Shown here one piece after another: positions 34,880-46,835 of a stretch of 64,000 nt of DNA; positions within the stretch are counted from its first letter, which is position 1, and each line of letters opens with the position of its first letter. The DNA lies in NCBI RefSeq assembly GCF_000165425.1, contig NW_001799200.1:434178-498177 (forward strand). The letters run 5' to 3'. The position numbers and the translations under genes were made by a program. This DNA is from Paramecium tetraurelia (taxonomy: Eukaryota; Ciliophora; Oligohymenophorea; Peniculida; Parameciidae). Below the pieces are notes generated by a model that was not told the origin of the DNA, did no database searches, and saw nothing but the letters and a program-made list of their open reading frames with translations.

Positions 34880-35523
34880 TAGAAAATTCTAGATTATTAA
34901 TATTAATATTAATGATGTGTATATTAGAATTTTTAAAATAATTTCCTAGAATATATAAAATAAGAGATTATTAATTAAACAAAAGAGATATTCTGTTAAT
35001 CTAACACGTTTAATTCAATTTTTATTCCTTTTGGTTCATAAAAATTCTGTGACTTTAAATTTATCCAAAACCTCAAATTCTACTTTACTCATAAATTTAT
35101 CATGATATTTAAATAACATAATTATTAAATAGATGACTAATGCTTTTAATTAGAAAAAAGAGTTCAATTAAATTAGTTTTAAAAGAATCCTTTGAGTTTA
35201 AGCAAGCAATCTGATTGAGGGTATTTTGGGGGAGAACAACTTTGCTTAAACTGAATTTTTGAAAATTTTGTTATTTTGTTATTTTTCAGAATAAATATTA
35301 AAAATGAAACAATATGTCAGTTGCAAAATAAATTTCCTTTCGTTAATTCACTTTTTTAATATCTTTTTTAATTATTTAATGTGTGATATTAAAAATTAAT
35401 AAAAATTTAATAATTTTGAGTATTTGCCAAGAATTTCAAAGCGATTTCTTAAAAACGAATTTATTTGCTGAATTCTTGATTCATAATGTAGATGTTGGAT
35501 GAAATATTTTAATATTATTATTA
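34880..35523. other. AT-rich intergenic region, likely promoter of TMP gene
   Basis: A 644-bp gap with no recognised gene on either strand lies between divergent genes (PDI leftward, trichocyst matrix protein rightward). Its size is above the window average, and it probably holds the control elements of the highly expressed trichocyst gene, but no specific site was identified. Confidence 0.5.
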
Positions 35524-36708
35524 ATGAAGACCATCATTTTAGCTTTGGCACTTATTGCATTAGTTTCATCAACATAATCTGATGTCATTGATACAATTAA
35601 AAAGATAGACTAGTCCCCATTCGGAAGAACATTGTTCGATACTATCTGGTTAGAACTCTAAACAGGAGACCCATTAGATAGATTAGTATCAACATTGACA
35701 GACTTGGAAGATAGATACGTAGCTGAATAAAAAGAAGATGATGCTAAAAATTAAGAGTACCAAGGTGCTTGCACAGTCGTATGAATATATGATTATCTTT
35801 AGGATATCACAGCATTCGATAAGGATTTGGCTGAATCAAACAGAAAGAAGATTGAACTTGAAGCCAGATTAGAAGGATAATTATACCCATAAAGATCAAT
35901 CTTAGAAGGCTTAGTTGCTTAAAAGAAAGCTGAAGTCAAGGGATACTAAAAGGATTTGGACGAACTCGATGCTTAAAGAGCTGAAGAACATGAAGATTTC
36001 GAAGAGAAAGTCTTAGAACACTAAGAAGCAACAGCAATCATTGCTGAAGCCAGAAGACTCTTTGCTGATAACATCGAACATGAATCTTTCGTTTAAAAAG
36101 GAAAAGCCGCAAAATAACCACACAAATTTACCAAGGATGTCGCTAATTTGATCTAAAAACATTTTACTACATCTGCCAAGAAGACTGCTAAATTTTAACA
36201 CAGAAAGGGATACAGCAAATTATTCAAAGCCTTCGCCACAATTGCCTCAAAGGTTGAATAATTAGCTGATGCTGGTGCCGTCTAAAAGATCATTGATTTA
36301 GCTGATGAATTATTGGCCAAAATTTCTGACTCATTATCTTTATTGAGATTCGCTGAAGACAAGAGAGTAGAATCCTATAAGAAATCAAGAAACTTCGTTG
36401 TCATTGCTTTGAATGTCGCTGGTTCAGCCCTTGCTAACGCTATTTCTGATTTAGCTGCTTTAAATGACATCATCGCTCAAGTTGAAGCTTCACTTGATAC
36501 TACTGTTTAAAGAATTGAAAACGTTTCTGCTGACAGACATGACAGATTTACTCAATGTGAAGAGGCAGTTTAAGATTACTCAGATGCCAGATCTGCAAGA
36601 TAATCAGACAGAGATGTAGTTTCATAAACAATCGGATTAGTCAATAAAGAATTGAGAACCTTGAGAGAGTAATTGGCCTTAAGACAATAAGCCGGAGAAT
36701 AAATTTGA
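35524..36708 (+). CDS. Trichocyst matrix protein precursor
   Basis: Trichocyst matrix proteins build the crystalline, expandable core of Paramecium secretory organelles. The 386-residue precursor has a signal peptide (MKTIILALALIALVSSTQS), then SPFGRTLFDTIWLELQTGDP, a stretch typical of this family. Two long acidic/heptad-rich coiled-coil halves follow (DLESNRKKIELEARL-like; AEQKEDDAKNQEYQGAC; CEEAVQDYSDARSARQSDRD), joined by a linker likely processed by proteolysis. One 24-nt intron follows TGCACAGTC. Codon use here is richer in C-ending codons than in neighbours, as expected for a highly expressed gene. The family is known only from Paramecium and close relatives, so this entry also identifies the organism. 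Confidence 0.92.
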
Positions 36709-36832
36709 TATTTATGATGTATACAAAATTACAAGAAATCATTTTTATATATTCATTTTCTGTTGAAGTGAGATAAAAGTAAAAATAAAAGTTTACAAGT
36801 TAAAATAAATTATAATATAAATTAATTGTTCC

Positions 36833-38277
36833 ATGTAATAATTAGACAATTAAGAAATATTGATGAAACTTAAGTCTTAAAAATAATTCTGGGATATAAA
36901 AAAGAAAGTATTTAATACTCTATCTAGGTTAAACAAGGATTTAGTGATTAACAGAAAATTGGAATCAATGATATTCAAAAATTTGCTCAAAGCTGTGAAA
37001 TTGAGGACTAATTAATTAAATTGATATCTCACATTCTCAAAAAATCTAAGAAGAGAGAAACACTAAAAGAAGATCAAATTGAGTTTCTGAACACTTCCAA
37101 AATCAAATGGACAGAATTATTATTTAAAAATTTAGACATAGTTCATTAAAAAGCAAAGAATTAAGAAGAGGATGACACTAATACTGATTCAAAGTTATAC
37201 ATTTATGATGAAAAGAACCTATTGGCATTTTTATAAACTTTTAAACAATAATAACCGAGTGTTCTATACTAAAATGTGCAATTCTAATCAAATAAGCTAT
37301 TAAATATCAATATACCTTTAAAGTCATCATAATAAATATTGGACAAATATTAGTATATATTGCTTTAAGAAGAATTACCAGAAGAGAAAATTAATAAGAT
37401 TCGGAAGTCAATTGAAAATGAGCATCTAGATATTGAATTAGAAAAAATAGCTTAAACATATGTACCCAATGGAGAGAGATGTCTGCTATACTTAAAATAT
37501 TTTGAATTTGATCATCAAGAAACTGTTTTATAGTAAAACTTCGCAAAACTGTAAAAAGAATGTTAAAATTAATTGTTCATTGATGAATTACTAGAAATAG
37601 ATGGACATGAGATCTCTGAAGATACCTTCTATTTTGTATTTTAAGAGTAAATCCTAACTTGTTTAAAATGCTTCATTAGAGACAAATCAATTAAAGAGAA
37701 TATAAGGGTATGTTAGTTAATTTTTCTTTAGATTCAATTATAAAACGGCATGAAAAAGGAACATGCAGAATTTTAATTGCCAGTCGCAGGTTTCTTTCCA
37801 TTCAAAAACATTTCCAAATACGTTGCACCTCTATGTTACCTCTCTACAAAAATACATATAATTTATGCTTTATTTAAGGAATTCTTTTGCCGATACTTTT
37901 GCTTTTTGCATGCTATTTCTTCTGAATATAACTCAATTTTGTCTCTTTGCATGTAAATTGAAGAAATTGTAAGTACAAGATCTCCTAAATTATTTCACCA
38001 TTTAAAGGTAATTGGTTGTGATACATTAAAATTGATCATACATTAGTTAATTTATTGTTTCGTAGGAGACATGGATCCCCCACATATTTTAACTATTTAT
38101 GATCAAATACTTGGGCATGATAGTCTGGAAATTTTAGTTATATTGTGCGTTGGATTTTTAAATAAATATAAACCTAAATTATTGTTAGCCAAAAATTACG
38201 AGAATGTGTAATAAATTTTCTAAGAGTTAAGAGAGGATAAATTTTAAGAATTGGTGCAATTTGCATATAAATAATGA
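36833..38277 (+). CDS. TBC-domain-like protein (Rab GAP family)
   Basis: 466 residues with introns of 20 and 24 nt (exact frame). The N-terminal 300 residues are helical and Q/K-rich without a known domain. The C-terminal part fits the second half of a TBC domain: LPVAGFFPFKNISKYVAPLC, LFKEFFCRYFCFLHAIS, SILSLCMQIEEI, LFHHLKVIGCDTLKLIIHQL, FVGDMDPPHILTIYDQILGH and DSLEILVILCVGFL. The layout is similar to TBC1D19-type proteins. The arginine- and glutamine-finger motifs (IxxDxxR, YxQ) of active Rab GAPs were not seen, so GAP activity is doubtful. Membrane-traffic regulation is inferred from family only. Confidence 0.7.
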
Positions 38278-38351
38278 ATTCTATAAACCTAATCTATTTT
38301 TATGATTTTATTTTATTGTTTAAAAAAAGTTACATAATTACATGTTCATTC

Positions 38352-39189
38352 TCAAGATTTTTTAACTCCACCTTACAAAATTTTAATTGCCTTCTAAATT
38401 TCCTAGTCTTAGTGTTGTGCCAATTCAGTAAGAGAACTCACATAAGGTTTCTGATTGAGTTTCATTCTCCTCGACTATTCCTCAACAGAAAAAACTATAA
38501 GGAAAATGAAAGAAATTACCTGACTTATTACTTCTTTGGTATAACTGTTGAACTGTTTTCTTTTGACCATGATATAGGGATTCATCTCTTTGTTAAGAAA
38601 TTTACATCTATTGTTGTAACGAATCTATTTATTCATTTTATGGTGTTAATACCATTTTGAGCTCTTGCTTCAAACCATTAGTTTTAACTGATTAATCATC
38701 ACCTGGCAAATCTTATTGTTAATGTTAAATCATTTGTTAGGGGTTCTGCTATTGAATTTATGGATTGAGATCATTAAATGAACTAATTTACTTAAGTGAT
38801 GATATTTTGATGTCGCTTGAGGGAAGGTTTTAGAATTATTCCTCTGATTTTTTCTTTTTATGGTTGAGCTGATCTTTGATTGCTTGGGGTTTCAATATTA
38901 TTTGGCCAACTTCTATACATAATCGATTTATTTCATTTGCAAAGTGATGAACCGTTCCTACAGAAGCTGTTTCTTTTGATTATTCCTATTTTTAAGGTTC
39001 TTAAGGTTCAAGGATCTTTGCTGGATCACCATAACCTGTTTTTGGTGGATCCAAACCTCTCTTTGTGTAATATTCTAATGGGTTTCTTCTCAAAGTCTAA
39101 ATTTTGGAAGGAGTGTCAATCTCGTTATATATTGTTGAATAAGAAGAAAAGGTTTGATATTTAGCAAAATGATTAAGGTCTTCAGCCAT
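38352..39189 (-). CDS. Unknown proline/glutamine-rich protein
   Basis: 270 residues with a single 25-nt intron and exact frame. It starts MAEDLNHFAKYQTFSSYSTI, then LEYYTKRGLDPPKTGYGDPA, followed by a Q/P-rich low-complexity middle and a C-terminal EIQKAIKILQGGVKKS. It looks largely disordered apart from the first 60 residues. Family not recognised. Its start is only 17 bp from the start of the divergent ion-channel gene, so the two probably share a promoter. Confidence 0.72.
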
Positions 39190-39206
39190 TTATTTTAATT
39201 AAATTA

Positions 39207-41943
39207 ATGAACTAAGATCATGTTAGTTAATACACTTAGAGTCAGACTCCTCATAATCACGAACCCAACCCTTAGTTGTCAAGTAATTAATCATTGCATA
39301 TCATGGTAGAATATTAATAAATAAATTGAAGAACCCAGAACAATTATAACTAATTTAAGAAATTGAAGAAGAATAAATACAGCCTTAAAAACAGAGGTTA
39401 CGATTAAGTTTAGATTCTGACCGAGATAGAGATAGGGAGAGTGTTGGGAATCAATGGATTAAGTAGAGACCTGGCAGTTCTAGCCCATCGGATTAAAAAA
39501 CTGTGAAAAATATAACAAATAAAAGTGGAAGTCAAGCTTTAGTAAGCGGTAATGGGCGTTCTAGTAAAACTCCGTAAGATTTTTAGGAGGAAATCATCCC
39601 CTAAGTTAGAAGTATTCTAAAATAAGGGACATTTATAAGCCATTCCTCTTTACCTAGAAGCAGGGGCTTAAGACTTAGTAGATTATAAAGGTATGGATTC
39701 GTTATGAAATGGTAGCTTACATAGTTTGCCACAATCAATTAAAAAAAATAGAGTATATCCTGAGGAAATAAGAGATAACATTGGTTCAAACCAGAATGAT
39801 TCTTTTTCTGACGATTCATTCTTCGAAGAAACTGAACAGAACGAATTAGGAGATGAAACCAGATATCGTTTCGATAAAAGGTAGCCAATATTATTTAAAT
39901 TATAGATATGCAAATCTAAAATATATTATATTTCCTGATGATCCTACAAAATTATTTTGGGATATATTAGTCGTTATCGCACTATTGTACATCTGTATCA
40001 TGGTTCCTTATGATATCTCATTTAAAGATGATAATTAGGAGGAAACTCCAACTTAATTTGGTTTAGGATTGGCAATAGATCTTCTTTATGGAATAGATAT
40101 TATAATCAATTTTTTGAGTGCGTATGTAGATGATTAAGACGAATTGGTCGTTGATAAAACTACTATCATTAAACATTATTTAAAAAGTTGGTTCCTTTTG
40201 GATTTGGTTTGTGTTGTACCTTTAGATTATATCCTTGATAATAATGAAACTTCAGGATATTAGAAATTTGCTAAACTCCCCAAGGCTTATAAAATGATTA
40301 AATTAGTGAAGATGTCAAGAATGCTAAAATTTTGTGTATAAAAGAAAAAGTTCGGGGAGCTGATAACTTCATTTTCAAATATTACTGTAACAATTTTTGT
40401 TTTAAAATAGTAAAATATTAGAGTGATGATAATTTCATTGTTTTCTGTGATTCTAGTGAGTCATCTGTTTTCTTGCTTTTGGTATTTCATAGGAACTGTT
40501 TCATCTGAATCAGAAACCTGGATTACGCATTATGTAGAAGATTAAACAAATTTTGAAAGATACATCATGAGTCTCTATTGGGTATTTCAAACCATGGCAA
40601 CCACTGGCTATGGTGATATTTCAGCAACAAATAGCACAGAGCAAATGATTACAATTTTCATAATGATAATAGGTGTTGTGTTTTTTTCTGTCACTATTGG
40701 TTCTGTGAGTTCTTTGCTTACTTAATTGGATACTTAGAACCTTAAATACAAAGAAAAGATTGACACTCTTAATGAAATAACAAAGAATCATAAAATCGAT
40801 AATGCTCTCTATGCTAAGATTTGCAAAGTCTTAAAACAAGGTTACAAAAATAACTAAAACGAAGTTGTAGAATTTCTTCATTTGCTCCCTTAAAATTTGA
40901 GAACCGAATTATCTTAAGCCATGTATAAGAATGTATTTCTGGGAATCGATCTTTTTAAATAGAAGCCATTAAGGTTCACTGCTTATATCGGACCCTTATT
41001 AACCATACTAAGAATACCTGAAGGTGATGTTATCTATAATGAAGGAGATTATGCAAGTGAAATTTACTTTATTAGAGAAGGAGGCGTTTCTTTGTGTATT
41101 AAAGAATGCGATTATCACCCCTTCGTTACCATAGATGCAGGATAATATTTTGGAGAAATTGAATTGATTAAAGAAACCTAAAGGAAGTACACTGCTATTG
41201 CATAAAAGTAATCTGAATTGTTGGCATTATCAAAATCACATTTCTTTAAAATATTTTTTTCGGAATTTAGAGAAATAGGAGAAGAATTGCATGAAGATGC
41301 TCGGAGGAAAAAGAGAGATTATGAAGACAAGTACACCAAAACAAAGGCATATCTATAAGGGTTAGAATAAAAGGCTGAACAATAAATTATTGAAGCCAAT
41401 AATTAGCCAAAACAAAAATAAGGTTTAGAGTAATTCAAAAAAAATTTAATTTTTCAAGCTTAAACTAAAAAAGGATTCCTAGATAAGGCAATTAAAGATG
41501 CGGAGCAATTGGCATCGTGTGAATTAAAGAGGAAAATGACCAAATTAAAGACTGTCCTACTCTAAAAGGGAATTATTAACAAATTTGATGAAAATAGTCC
41601 TACAAAAATATCTCCAAAAATGATGAAACGTAATACTCTTAATAGTGAATATTAACCAAGGAAAATAGATAAAAGAAACACATTTTTACCTATGGAAATT
41701 CTCTAATAAGCATAATAGTTAAGTTCAGAAGATGATAATAAACAATCATAAAATAATTAATAAGAATAAAATGCTTTTAGATTCCCAAAAAAGGCTATGA
41801 CAGCATTTATATCAGTCGATCAAAATTAACAATAGGAGGAATTTATAACATCTCAAGATGGTATGAATAATTCTTAGCATCCCTCATCATATAACACGAA
41901 CATTTAGTTTTTAAAAAAAAGAAAAAAGCAATTATATCTTTGA
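39207..41943 (+). CDS. Cyclic-nucleotide-binding-domain K+ channel (EAG/CNG type)
   Basis: About 886 residues with introns of 26, 25 and 25 nt. A long disordered N-terminus precedes six membrane segments beginning at LFWDILVVIALLYICIMVP. S4 is weakly charged (AYKMIKLVKMSRMLKF). The pore helix and filter read VFQTMATTGYGDISATN, a K+ selectivity signature (TGYGD), and the C-linker follows S6. The cyclic-nucleotide-binding domain shows IPEGDVIYNEGDYASEIYFI and YFGEIELIKETQRKYTAIA, with the phosphate-cassette FGEI kept and the usual R-(S/T)-A reading RKYTA. The tail is coiled coil followed by Q/N-rich sequence. Paramecium is known for many such channels controlling ciliary beating. Ligand binding is not certain from sequence. 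Confidence 0.9.
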
Positions 41944-42355
41944 TTAGTATGTTTTAAGATCTCTACATCAATCAAACTACTTAAATTTTATATTTTCATT
42001 TTAATCCAAAATTATTTCTTAGATATTGCACAATGGTTTATTAATTTATGTGTTCATCGCCTATCAATTTTTAGTGGATGATAATTCTTATTATAAAATA
42101 TTTTCTTAAAAATTGTAAAATCATAAAAAGTTGCCAATCCTACTTCTGAATAAGCAAGAATATGAAACTTCTACTTTGCTTTTGTCCACTTAGGATTTCA
42201 ATGCAAATTTATTATAATTTAAGGCAATAGGAATCATATCTCTAGTTTCACATTTAATCACTAAAGTCTGAAAATCAGTTTTGGGAATCCTTCAGGAAAA
42301 TTACTCTTTATCTAGTACAATATAGCATCATAAGGAAAATATAACTGAGTGAATA
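41944..42355 (-). pseudogene. Possible gene relic between two plus-strand genes
   Basis: On the minus strand, 42121-42330 reads as good coding sequence (TLVIKCETRDMIPIALNYNK, then SQVDKSKVEVSYSCLFRS) ending at a TGA, and further protein-like sequence continues beyond it in the same frame down to about 41960. Upstream, the frame changes without a usable intron and no start codon fits. A C-terminal fragment of a decayed gene is the simplest reading. No family recognised. Confidence 0.35.
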
Positions 42356-42647
42356 ATGAATCAAGATATCTATCATCAGAGACAAGTGAACTCAAATAGG
42401 CTTATTTTGATCCAAATCATTAAAGAACTAAGCATAAATATGGAAAGTTTAATTCTGTAACTTTTGTAATTATATTTCATCCTATTTCAGAAAGCTCTTG
42501 CTTATTCTTTATCAACTTATCGAAAACTTAGATACCCAAGACAAGCAACTTCAGATTTATTCTTATATCAGTATTCGCTTATGGAAAGAAGGGAAGGGAG
42601 TGAGCAATTTGAGTTTTTAGGAAGCTCTAAAATTAGCTGAAAAATGA
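42356..42647 (+). CDS. Small unknown protein
   Basis: 85 residues with one 34-nt intron (exact frame). It starts MNQDIYHQRQVNSNRLILIQ, and ends IRLWKEGKGVSNLSFQEALK followed by LAEK. It looks helical and soluble, with no domain recognised. The TGA (42645-42647) overlaps an ATG in another frame; the next confident start, of the BAH gene, is at 42743. Confidence 0.5.
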
Positions 42648-42742
42648 TTATATTAATTATGAGGATTTTTAAATTATCACACAATTATTTGTTTTCAAAT
42701 CAAACACATTCTAATTATGAAGTCATTAATAATAATAATTTA

Positions 42743-44447
42743 ATGAGTGAACACTATAATTTTTCTGATTTTGTTAAATTCAGAAAGAGTAATACCTTTG
42801 GTATAGGGAAGATAGAGAACTTCAGCCGTGAGGAGGATTGGTTCGAATATTTCGAATATATTTTAAGTGAAGAATTACCAACAGGTTGGTTTATATATTG
42901 TATATTTTATGTATATTAATATTATACAACACACATTTTCCAATATTCCTTATTATTGTATTTTTCTTTTTGATTAATTTTATTAGGTAAGCAACCACAT
43001 CATGGATTATATGAAGTGTTTAAGACTGATTAATTAAAGAAAGGGAAAATGACAGATATTATTGAAAAAGTCCAATTAAGTAAACTCCCAGAGTATGTCC
43101 AAATGTCAGAAAAGAAAGGATACGTGATGAGACAATAATTTATATCGAAAGATTTGATGCCCCTATTGAAATCCTGTTTTTGTGGTCAATATGTAAATCC
43201 GGATTAGGTACTTGTGCTATGTCCTTCATGTGAGAAGCCATTTCATGCTGAATGTCTAATTAAACAATTTGATCAAGGAAATGTTAATTGTGATTCATGC
43301 AGGGAAATCCTTTCTAGCCAATAAATTACAGATCGCATTAAGGATGCATTGTAGACAAGGTAATCTACAGTTGTTATCCAATCAAATTAACCAAAAATCT
43401 ATGAATAATAAAGAGCAATTTAGATTGAGGAAGAAGAGGAAGAAGAATAACTAGATAGAAATGAAAGAAGAATTGATTTAGAGAAAATAGTCAAAAAGAT
43501 TAAAACCAAAGATGGCTAAATCTCATCTAAAGTGTAAATCGTGAGGCAAGATTCAAATAACAATGGAAATTCTAGAGACAAGAACAAATAACATGAAATT
43601 ACTATCCCTTAAGCTAATCCTCCTGAACAATAAAAACAACAAACTCAACCATTTAAAAACATATCAGCCTAAGCAGTGGAAAAAATGAAAAGTTGGGTTG
43701 AGAGATACAGACAAATGGAATCAAACGCTTCAAGTTTTGAAAAGAAAAGACAAGAAGTCAGAGAAAAGTTCTTTTCAGTTATTTTTTATGGAATTGAAGA
43801 ATTAAAAGACATGTATTAAAGAGATCCTACATCTATTACACAACTAGAAAAAGAGATTATCAATAATTCTGACACAGCTTTATTTTAATACATTAAGAAT
43901 TTGGCTTTAGACATTGAAGTTTACACCCATATCAAGTTTAATACATAATACAAGACCAAATTAGAACCACTATATGTTGAAAGATGCAAACTCATTTATT
44001 TACACATGAAAGATGACAAAAACTTAGAATTGAGAAGAAAAGTCATCTCCAAAGAATTCTAAGCCTAAGATTTGAGTACCAGAGATGAAAGAGATCTCTA
44101 CAATCCAGAGAAGAGAAAATAAACTCAAGAGATAGCTATGAGAGTTATTGAACTTAATTAAAAGGATAAAGATGAAGAACAAAAAATTGCCAAAGATATT
44201 GAAGAAGTATCATTTTCCAGGAATGTAAATATTTTTATTATTTTAGTAATCAATTAATGAAGAGATCTAAATCCCCACTTAAAAGAAGGATGGACATTCA
44301 ACCAGAACACTTTTGAAAGAAAAAATGATGGAATATTCAGTCGAAAAATCTATAATGAGATTTAAAAAAAGAATTGCTGATGAACTTAATGACAAGGAGC
44401 GTCTACTAATATTAGCCAGTTTAGAATAGTATCAACTCCATTAATGA
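42743..44447 (+). CDS. BAH-like, PHD-finger and TFIIS-M-like chromatin protein
   Basis: About 526 residues. The N-terminus (FVKFRKSNTFGIGKIENFSR, then a segment around HHGLYEVFKTDQ) resembles a BAH domain. It is followed by a PHD-like zinc finger: SCFCGQYVNPDQVLVLCPSC, then EKPFHAECLIKQF and NCDSC, giving C-x-C, C-x2-C, H-x2-C and C-x2-C. After a basic/Q-rich linker a helical region (EKKRQEVREKFFSVIFYGIE and following, YNPEKRKQTQEIAMRVIEL) is compatible with a TFIIS central domain. The combination is typical of nuclear chromatin readers in ciliates. Frame is exact with introns of 102 nt (42885-42986) and 22 nt; the 102-nt intron is exceptional here. Start is the first ATG giving BAH sequence; an upstream in-frame ATG at 42644 is less likely. 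Confidence 0.78.
42885..42986 (+). other. Unusually long intron (102 nt)
   Basis: GT..AG intron that joins ...EELPTG to KQPHHG in frame. All other introns recognised in the window are about 19-35 nt. The interior is TA-rich and has near-complementary ends (TATATTG early, CAATATT late), so an inserted or retained short element inside an ordinary intron is conceivable. Confidence 0.7.
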
Positions 44448-45929
44448 ATATTCAAATATTATTTGTTTTATATAAATCATTATGTATGAAGTTACGTTAT
44501 TTCTACCAAATTTTTAGTAACAAGAAACTATTAAATATTTCAATTTCTTATTAGAATTTAATCAATTTTACCTAATCATGGAAGTTCTTACACTTTTACA
44601 AAATTAGCAAATCTCACTATTTTCAATAATAAATTTTACTTTAAATTATTTAAAAAAATTGACTTCAATTTTAAATCCTAAATTGATTATAATTATATTA
44701 CTTGTATATTTTAATCTATATATTTTCCAACCAATTGTACTTTTTTTTGAATGTTTTATTATTTACTTCTATTTCCATTCTTCATGCTTTTGAGTTTTCT
44801 CCTTTCAATGAAAATCGATAAATAAGTGAATTCTTTATTATTTTATTTAAGCTGTTAAGTCCTTCATTAAAATTCTTGATTTCTCCTTTTATAAGAATAT
44901 AGCGAGGACTTTGTAGTCATTATCAACACTCTCCTCATCTTGATTGCCTATTAGGTTAATCTTTGCTTTATTCGTTGGTATCTATATTTGTATTTATAGT
45001 TTTTATTTATATGAAAGAATTTTTAAATATAATCTTTTATTTTAATCAATCTTAAAAATACTTGATCTTTTCATACTTTAAGTTAGATTGTTATGTTTAC
45101 AAATTAGCTATTTCTTATCAATAAATGCATAGATTTAGATTCTTAAATTCTACCTTTCATATGTTTCCATTTTGACTAGAATCCAAATAAAGTGATTTTC
45201 TAATTCAACTTTTGATATTAGTTTTGATTAATTAAATCTATTTATTTTAGTAGCTTTTTATTTTAAAAAAATGAATTCTATATAACAAGCATTATTAGAA
45301 TAATTGGGTTTATAAAATATTGACATAAGTCTAATACATGATAATATAACTAGTTTATTTCAAAATCAGTTTACATAAATGTTAGTACTAATTAATACTT
45401 AATTTTTGTACTAATTTTTAATCAAAATATACGAAAAGATAATATGGGTAATTTTATTAGTTGATTTGAATATAATGAAATAATATTCGATTTTAATATG
45501 AAATATGAGATTAAGGATTGGATTTAAGAAATTGATTTGAGAATTTTACAGGAATACTGAGGTGGATAAAGATTATTATTTTATTATAATCGAAATTTCC
45601 AATTAACAAGAAATACCATTCTCCTTATATAAAATATCAAATTTAACTAAAATTAATTTAAATAAAATCATCAATTTAATAAAGTAAAATTAGATGAAAC
45701 ATAATTTATCTCAGGTAAAAATTAGAATCAAAATTTAAATAATATTACTATAATTATTTATTTCCTCTACAGAGGATTAATTGAAAATAAATATGAGTTT
45801 CATTATTAAAAGGACAGCGATAGTCATCTAATTTTATTTGATACTTAATTTAAATGCTTACGAAAAATGAATAAAGTGATATTAGATATTTCTAATTAAT
45901 ATAAAATCACAAACAGATATATAATACTA
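44448..45929. other. Gene-poor AT-rich region with a coding-like fragment
   Basis: Nearly 1.5 kb without a supportable gene, long for this genome. On the minus strand about 44700-45010 a short stretch (NLIGNQDEESVDNDYKVLAI) looks like former coding sequence but has no start and soon hits TGA. The rest is low-complexity AT sequence with many TTAAT-type words. I see no repeats, RNA genes or terminal inverted repeats. Confidence 0.5.
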
Positions 45930-46460
45930 TCATGGATCCAATTTCAAAAGTCTTCCATTAGTTAATTATCTATTAATTTTTCTTTTGGGCCTTTGTTCAT
46001 TCTAATCCAAACCCATATGTTCCAATTTATTCCCTTAATTAATGAGATCTAAAACTGGGACTATTTAGACTCTTTTATCCCTACACTTGAGTAGCTTACT
46101 AATCTTGTCATTTTGCTCATCTATTTCAGTTTTGATTCTTCTGTTTAAATCAGAATTCATTACTAGTACTTGGGTATACACTGAAGATTGTTATGAGGTT
46201 CTATTTTCATTGTTTTAAAATGGGTTTCGCTTCTCCTCAATTTTAGGTAAGCTTTATTCATAGATAGGATCTAAAGAAGCGGGCTTTTGTTGGAGGTTGT
46301 AATTTTATTTTGTAAATTTATTTCCTGAAATTTTAAGGGGAGTATAGTAGTTTTAAGGTAGAAGATCAAAAGAATTGAGAAATCCAGAAGGTCTAACATT
46401 TCTGAGAGGTTTGAATGAGATTTCAGATTATTTAGGTTGTTTAAAGTATTGATTGCTCAT
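45930..46460 (-). CDS. Unknown basic protein, single exon
   Basis: 176 residues, intron-free, starting MSNQYFKQPKQSEISFKPLR. It is rich in Q, N, K and P, mostly disordered, with a predicted helix in the C-terminal half (NSDLNRRIKTEIDEQNDKIS, KLLKCRDKRVQIVPVLDL). Family not recognised. The start is the first ATG in frame and the TGA is at 45930-45932. It lies 375 bp from the divergent RPL5 gene. Confidence 0.65.
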
Positions 46461-46835
46461 TTAGATTTAGAATTTTTATTAATTAATTAATCTTAAAGAA
46501 GACTTGCTTTTTCAAATTAGTTCAATTATTTAAAGGCTCATCATCTTATACTTTAAAAAAATGATATTCTTTGTCAATCTTATCAAAATGGTTAAACCCC
46601 TCCAAAACATGCCGAGATTTGGATATAAAATAAGAGATATCTAAACATTCTGAATTTCTAATGGAAATGGCAGAGTAGATATTTGATATTGATCAATGCA
46701 ACGAACTGATAAAATCAAGAATATGGATTTAATTCAGAACAATAATGCTCAATGAAATATTTGATAATTTTTATATGTATATATATATAAGTATTTGAGT
46801 ATAATTTGTGAAAATTCAAATCTTTTTAATAATTA
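46461..46835. promoter_or_regulatory. Divergent promoter region upstream of RPL5
   Basis: A 375-bp gap between the divergent unknown gene and the ribosomal protein gene. It contains a short TA repeat (about 46777-46792) and no recognised gene. It must hold the RPL5 promoter, but no defined element could be picked out. Confidence 0.4.

Noticed and set aside
38274-38660. 128-residue plus-strand frame rich in Phe and Leu
   Set aside because: Antisense to the conserved-frame minus gene at 38352-39189; composition is typical of an AT-rich shadow.
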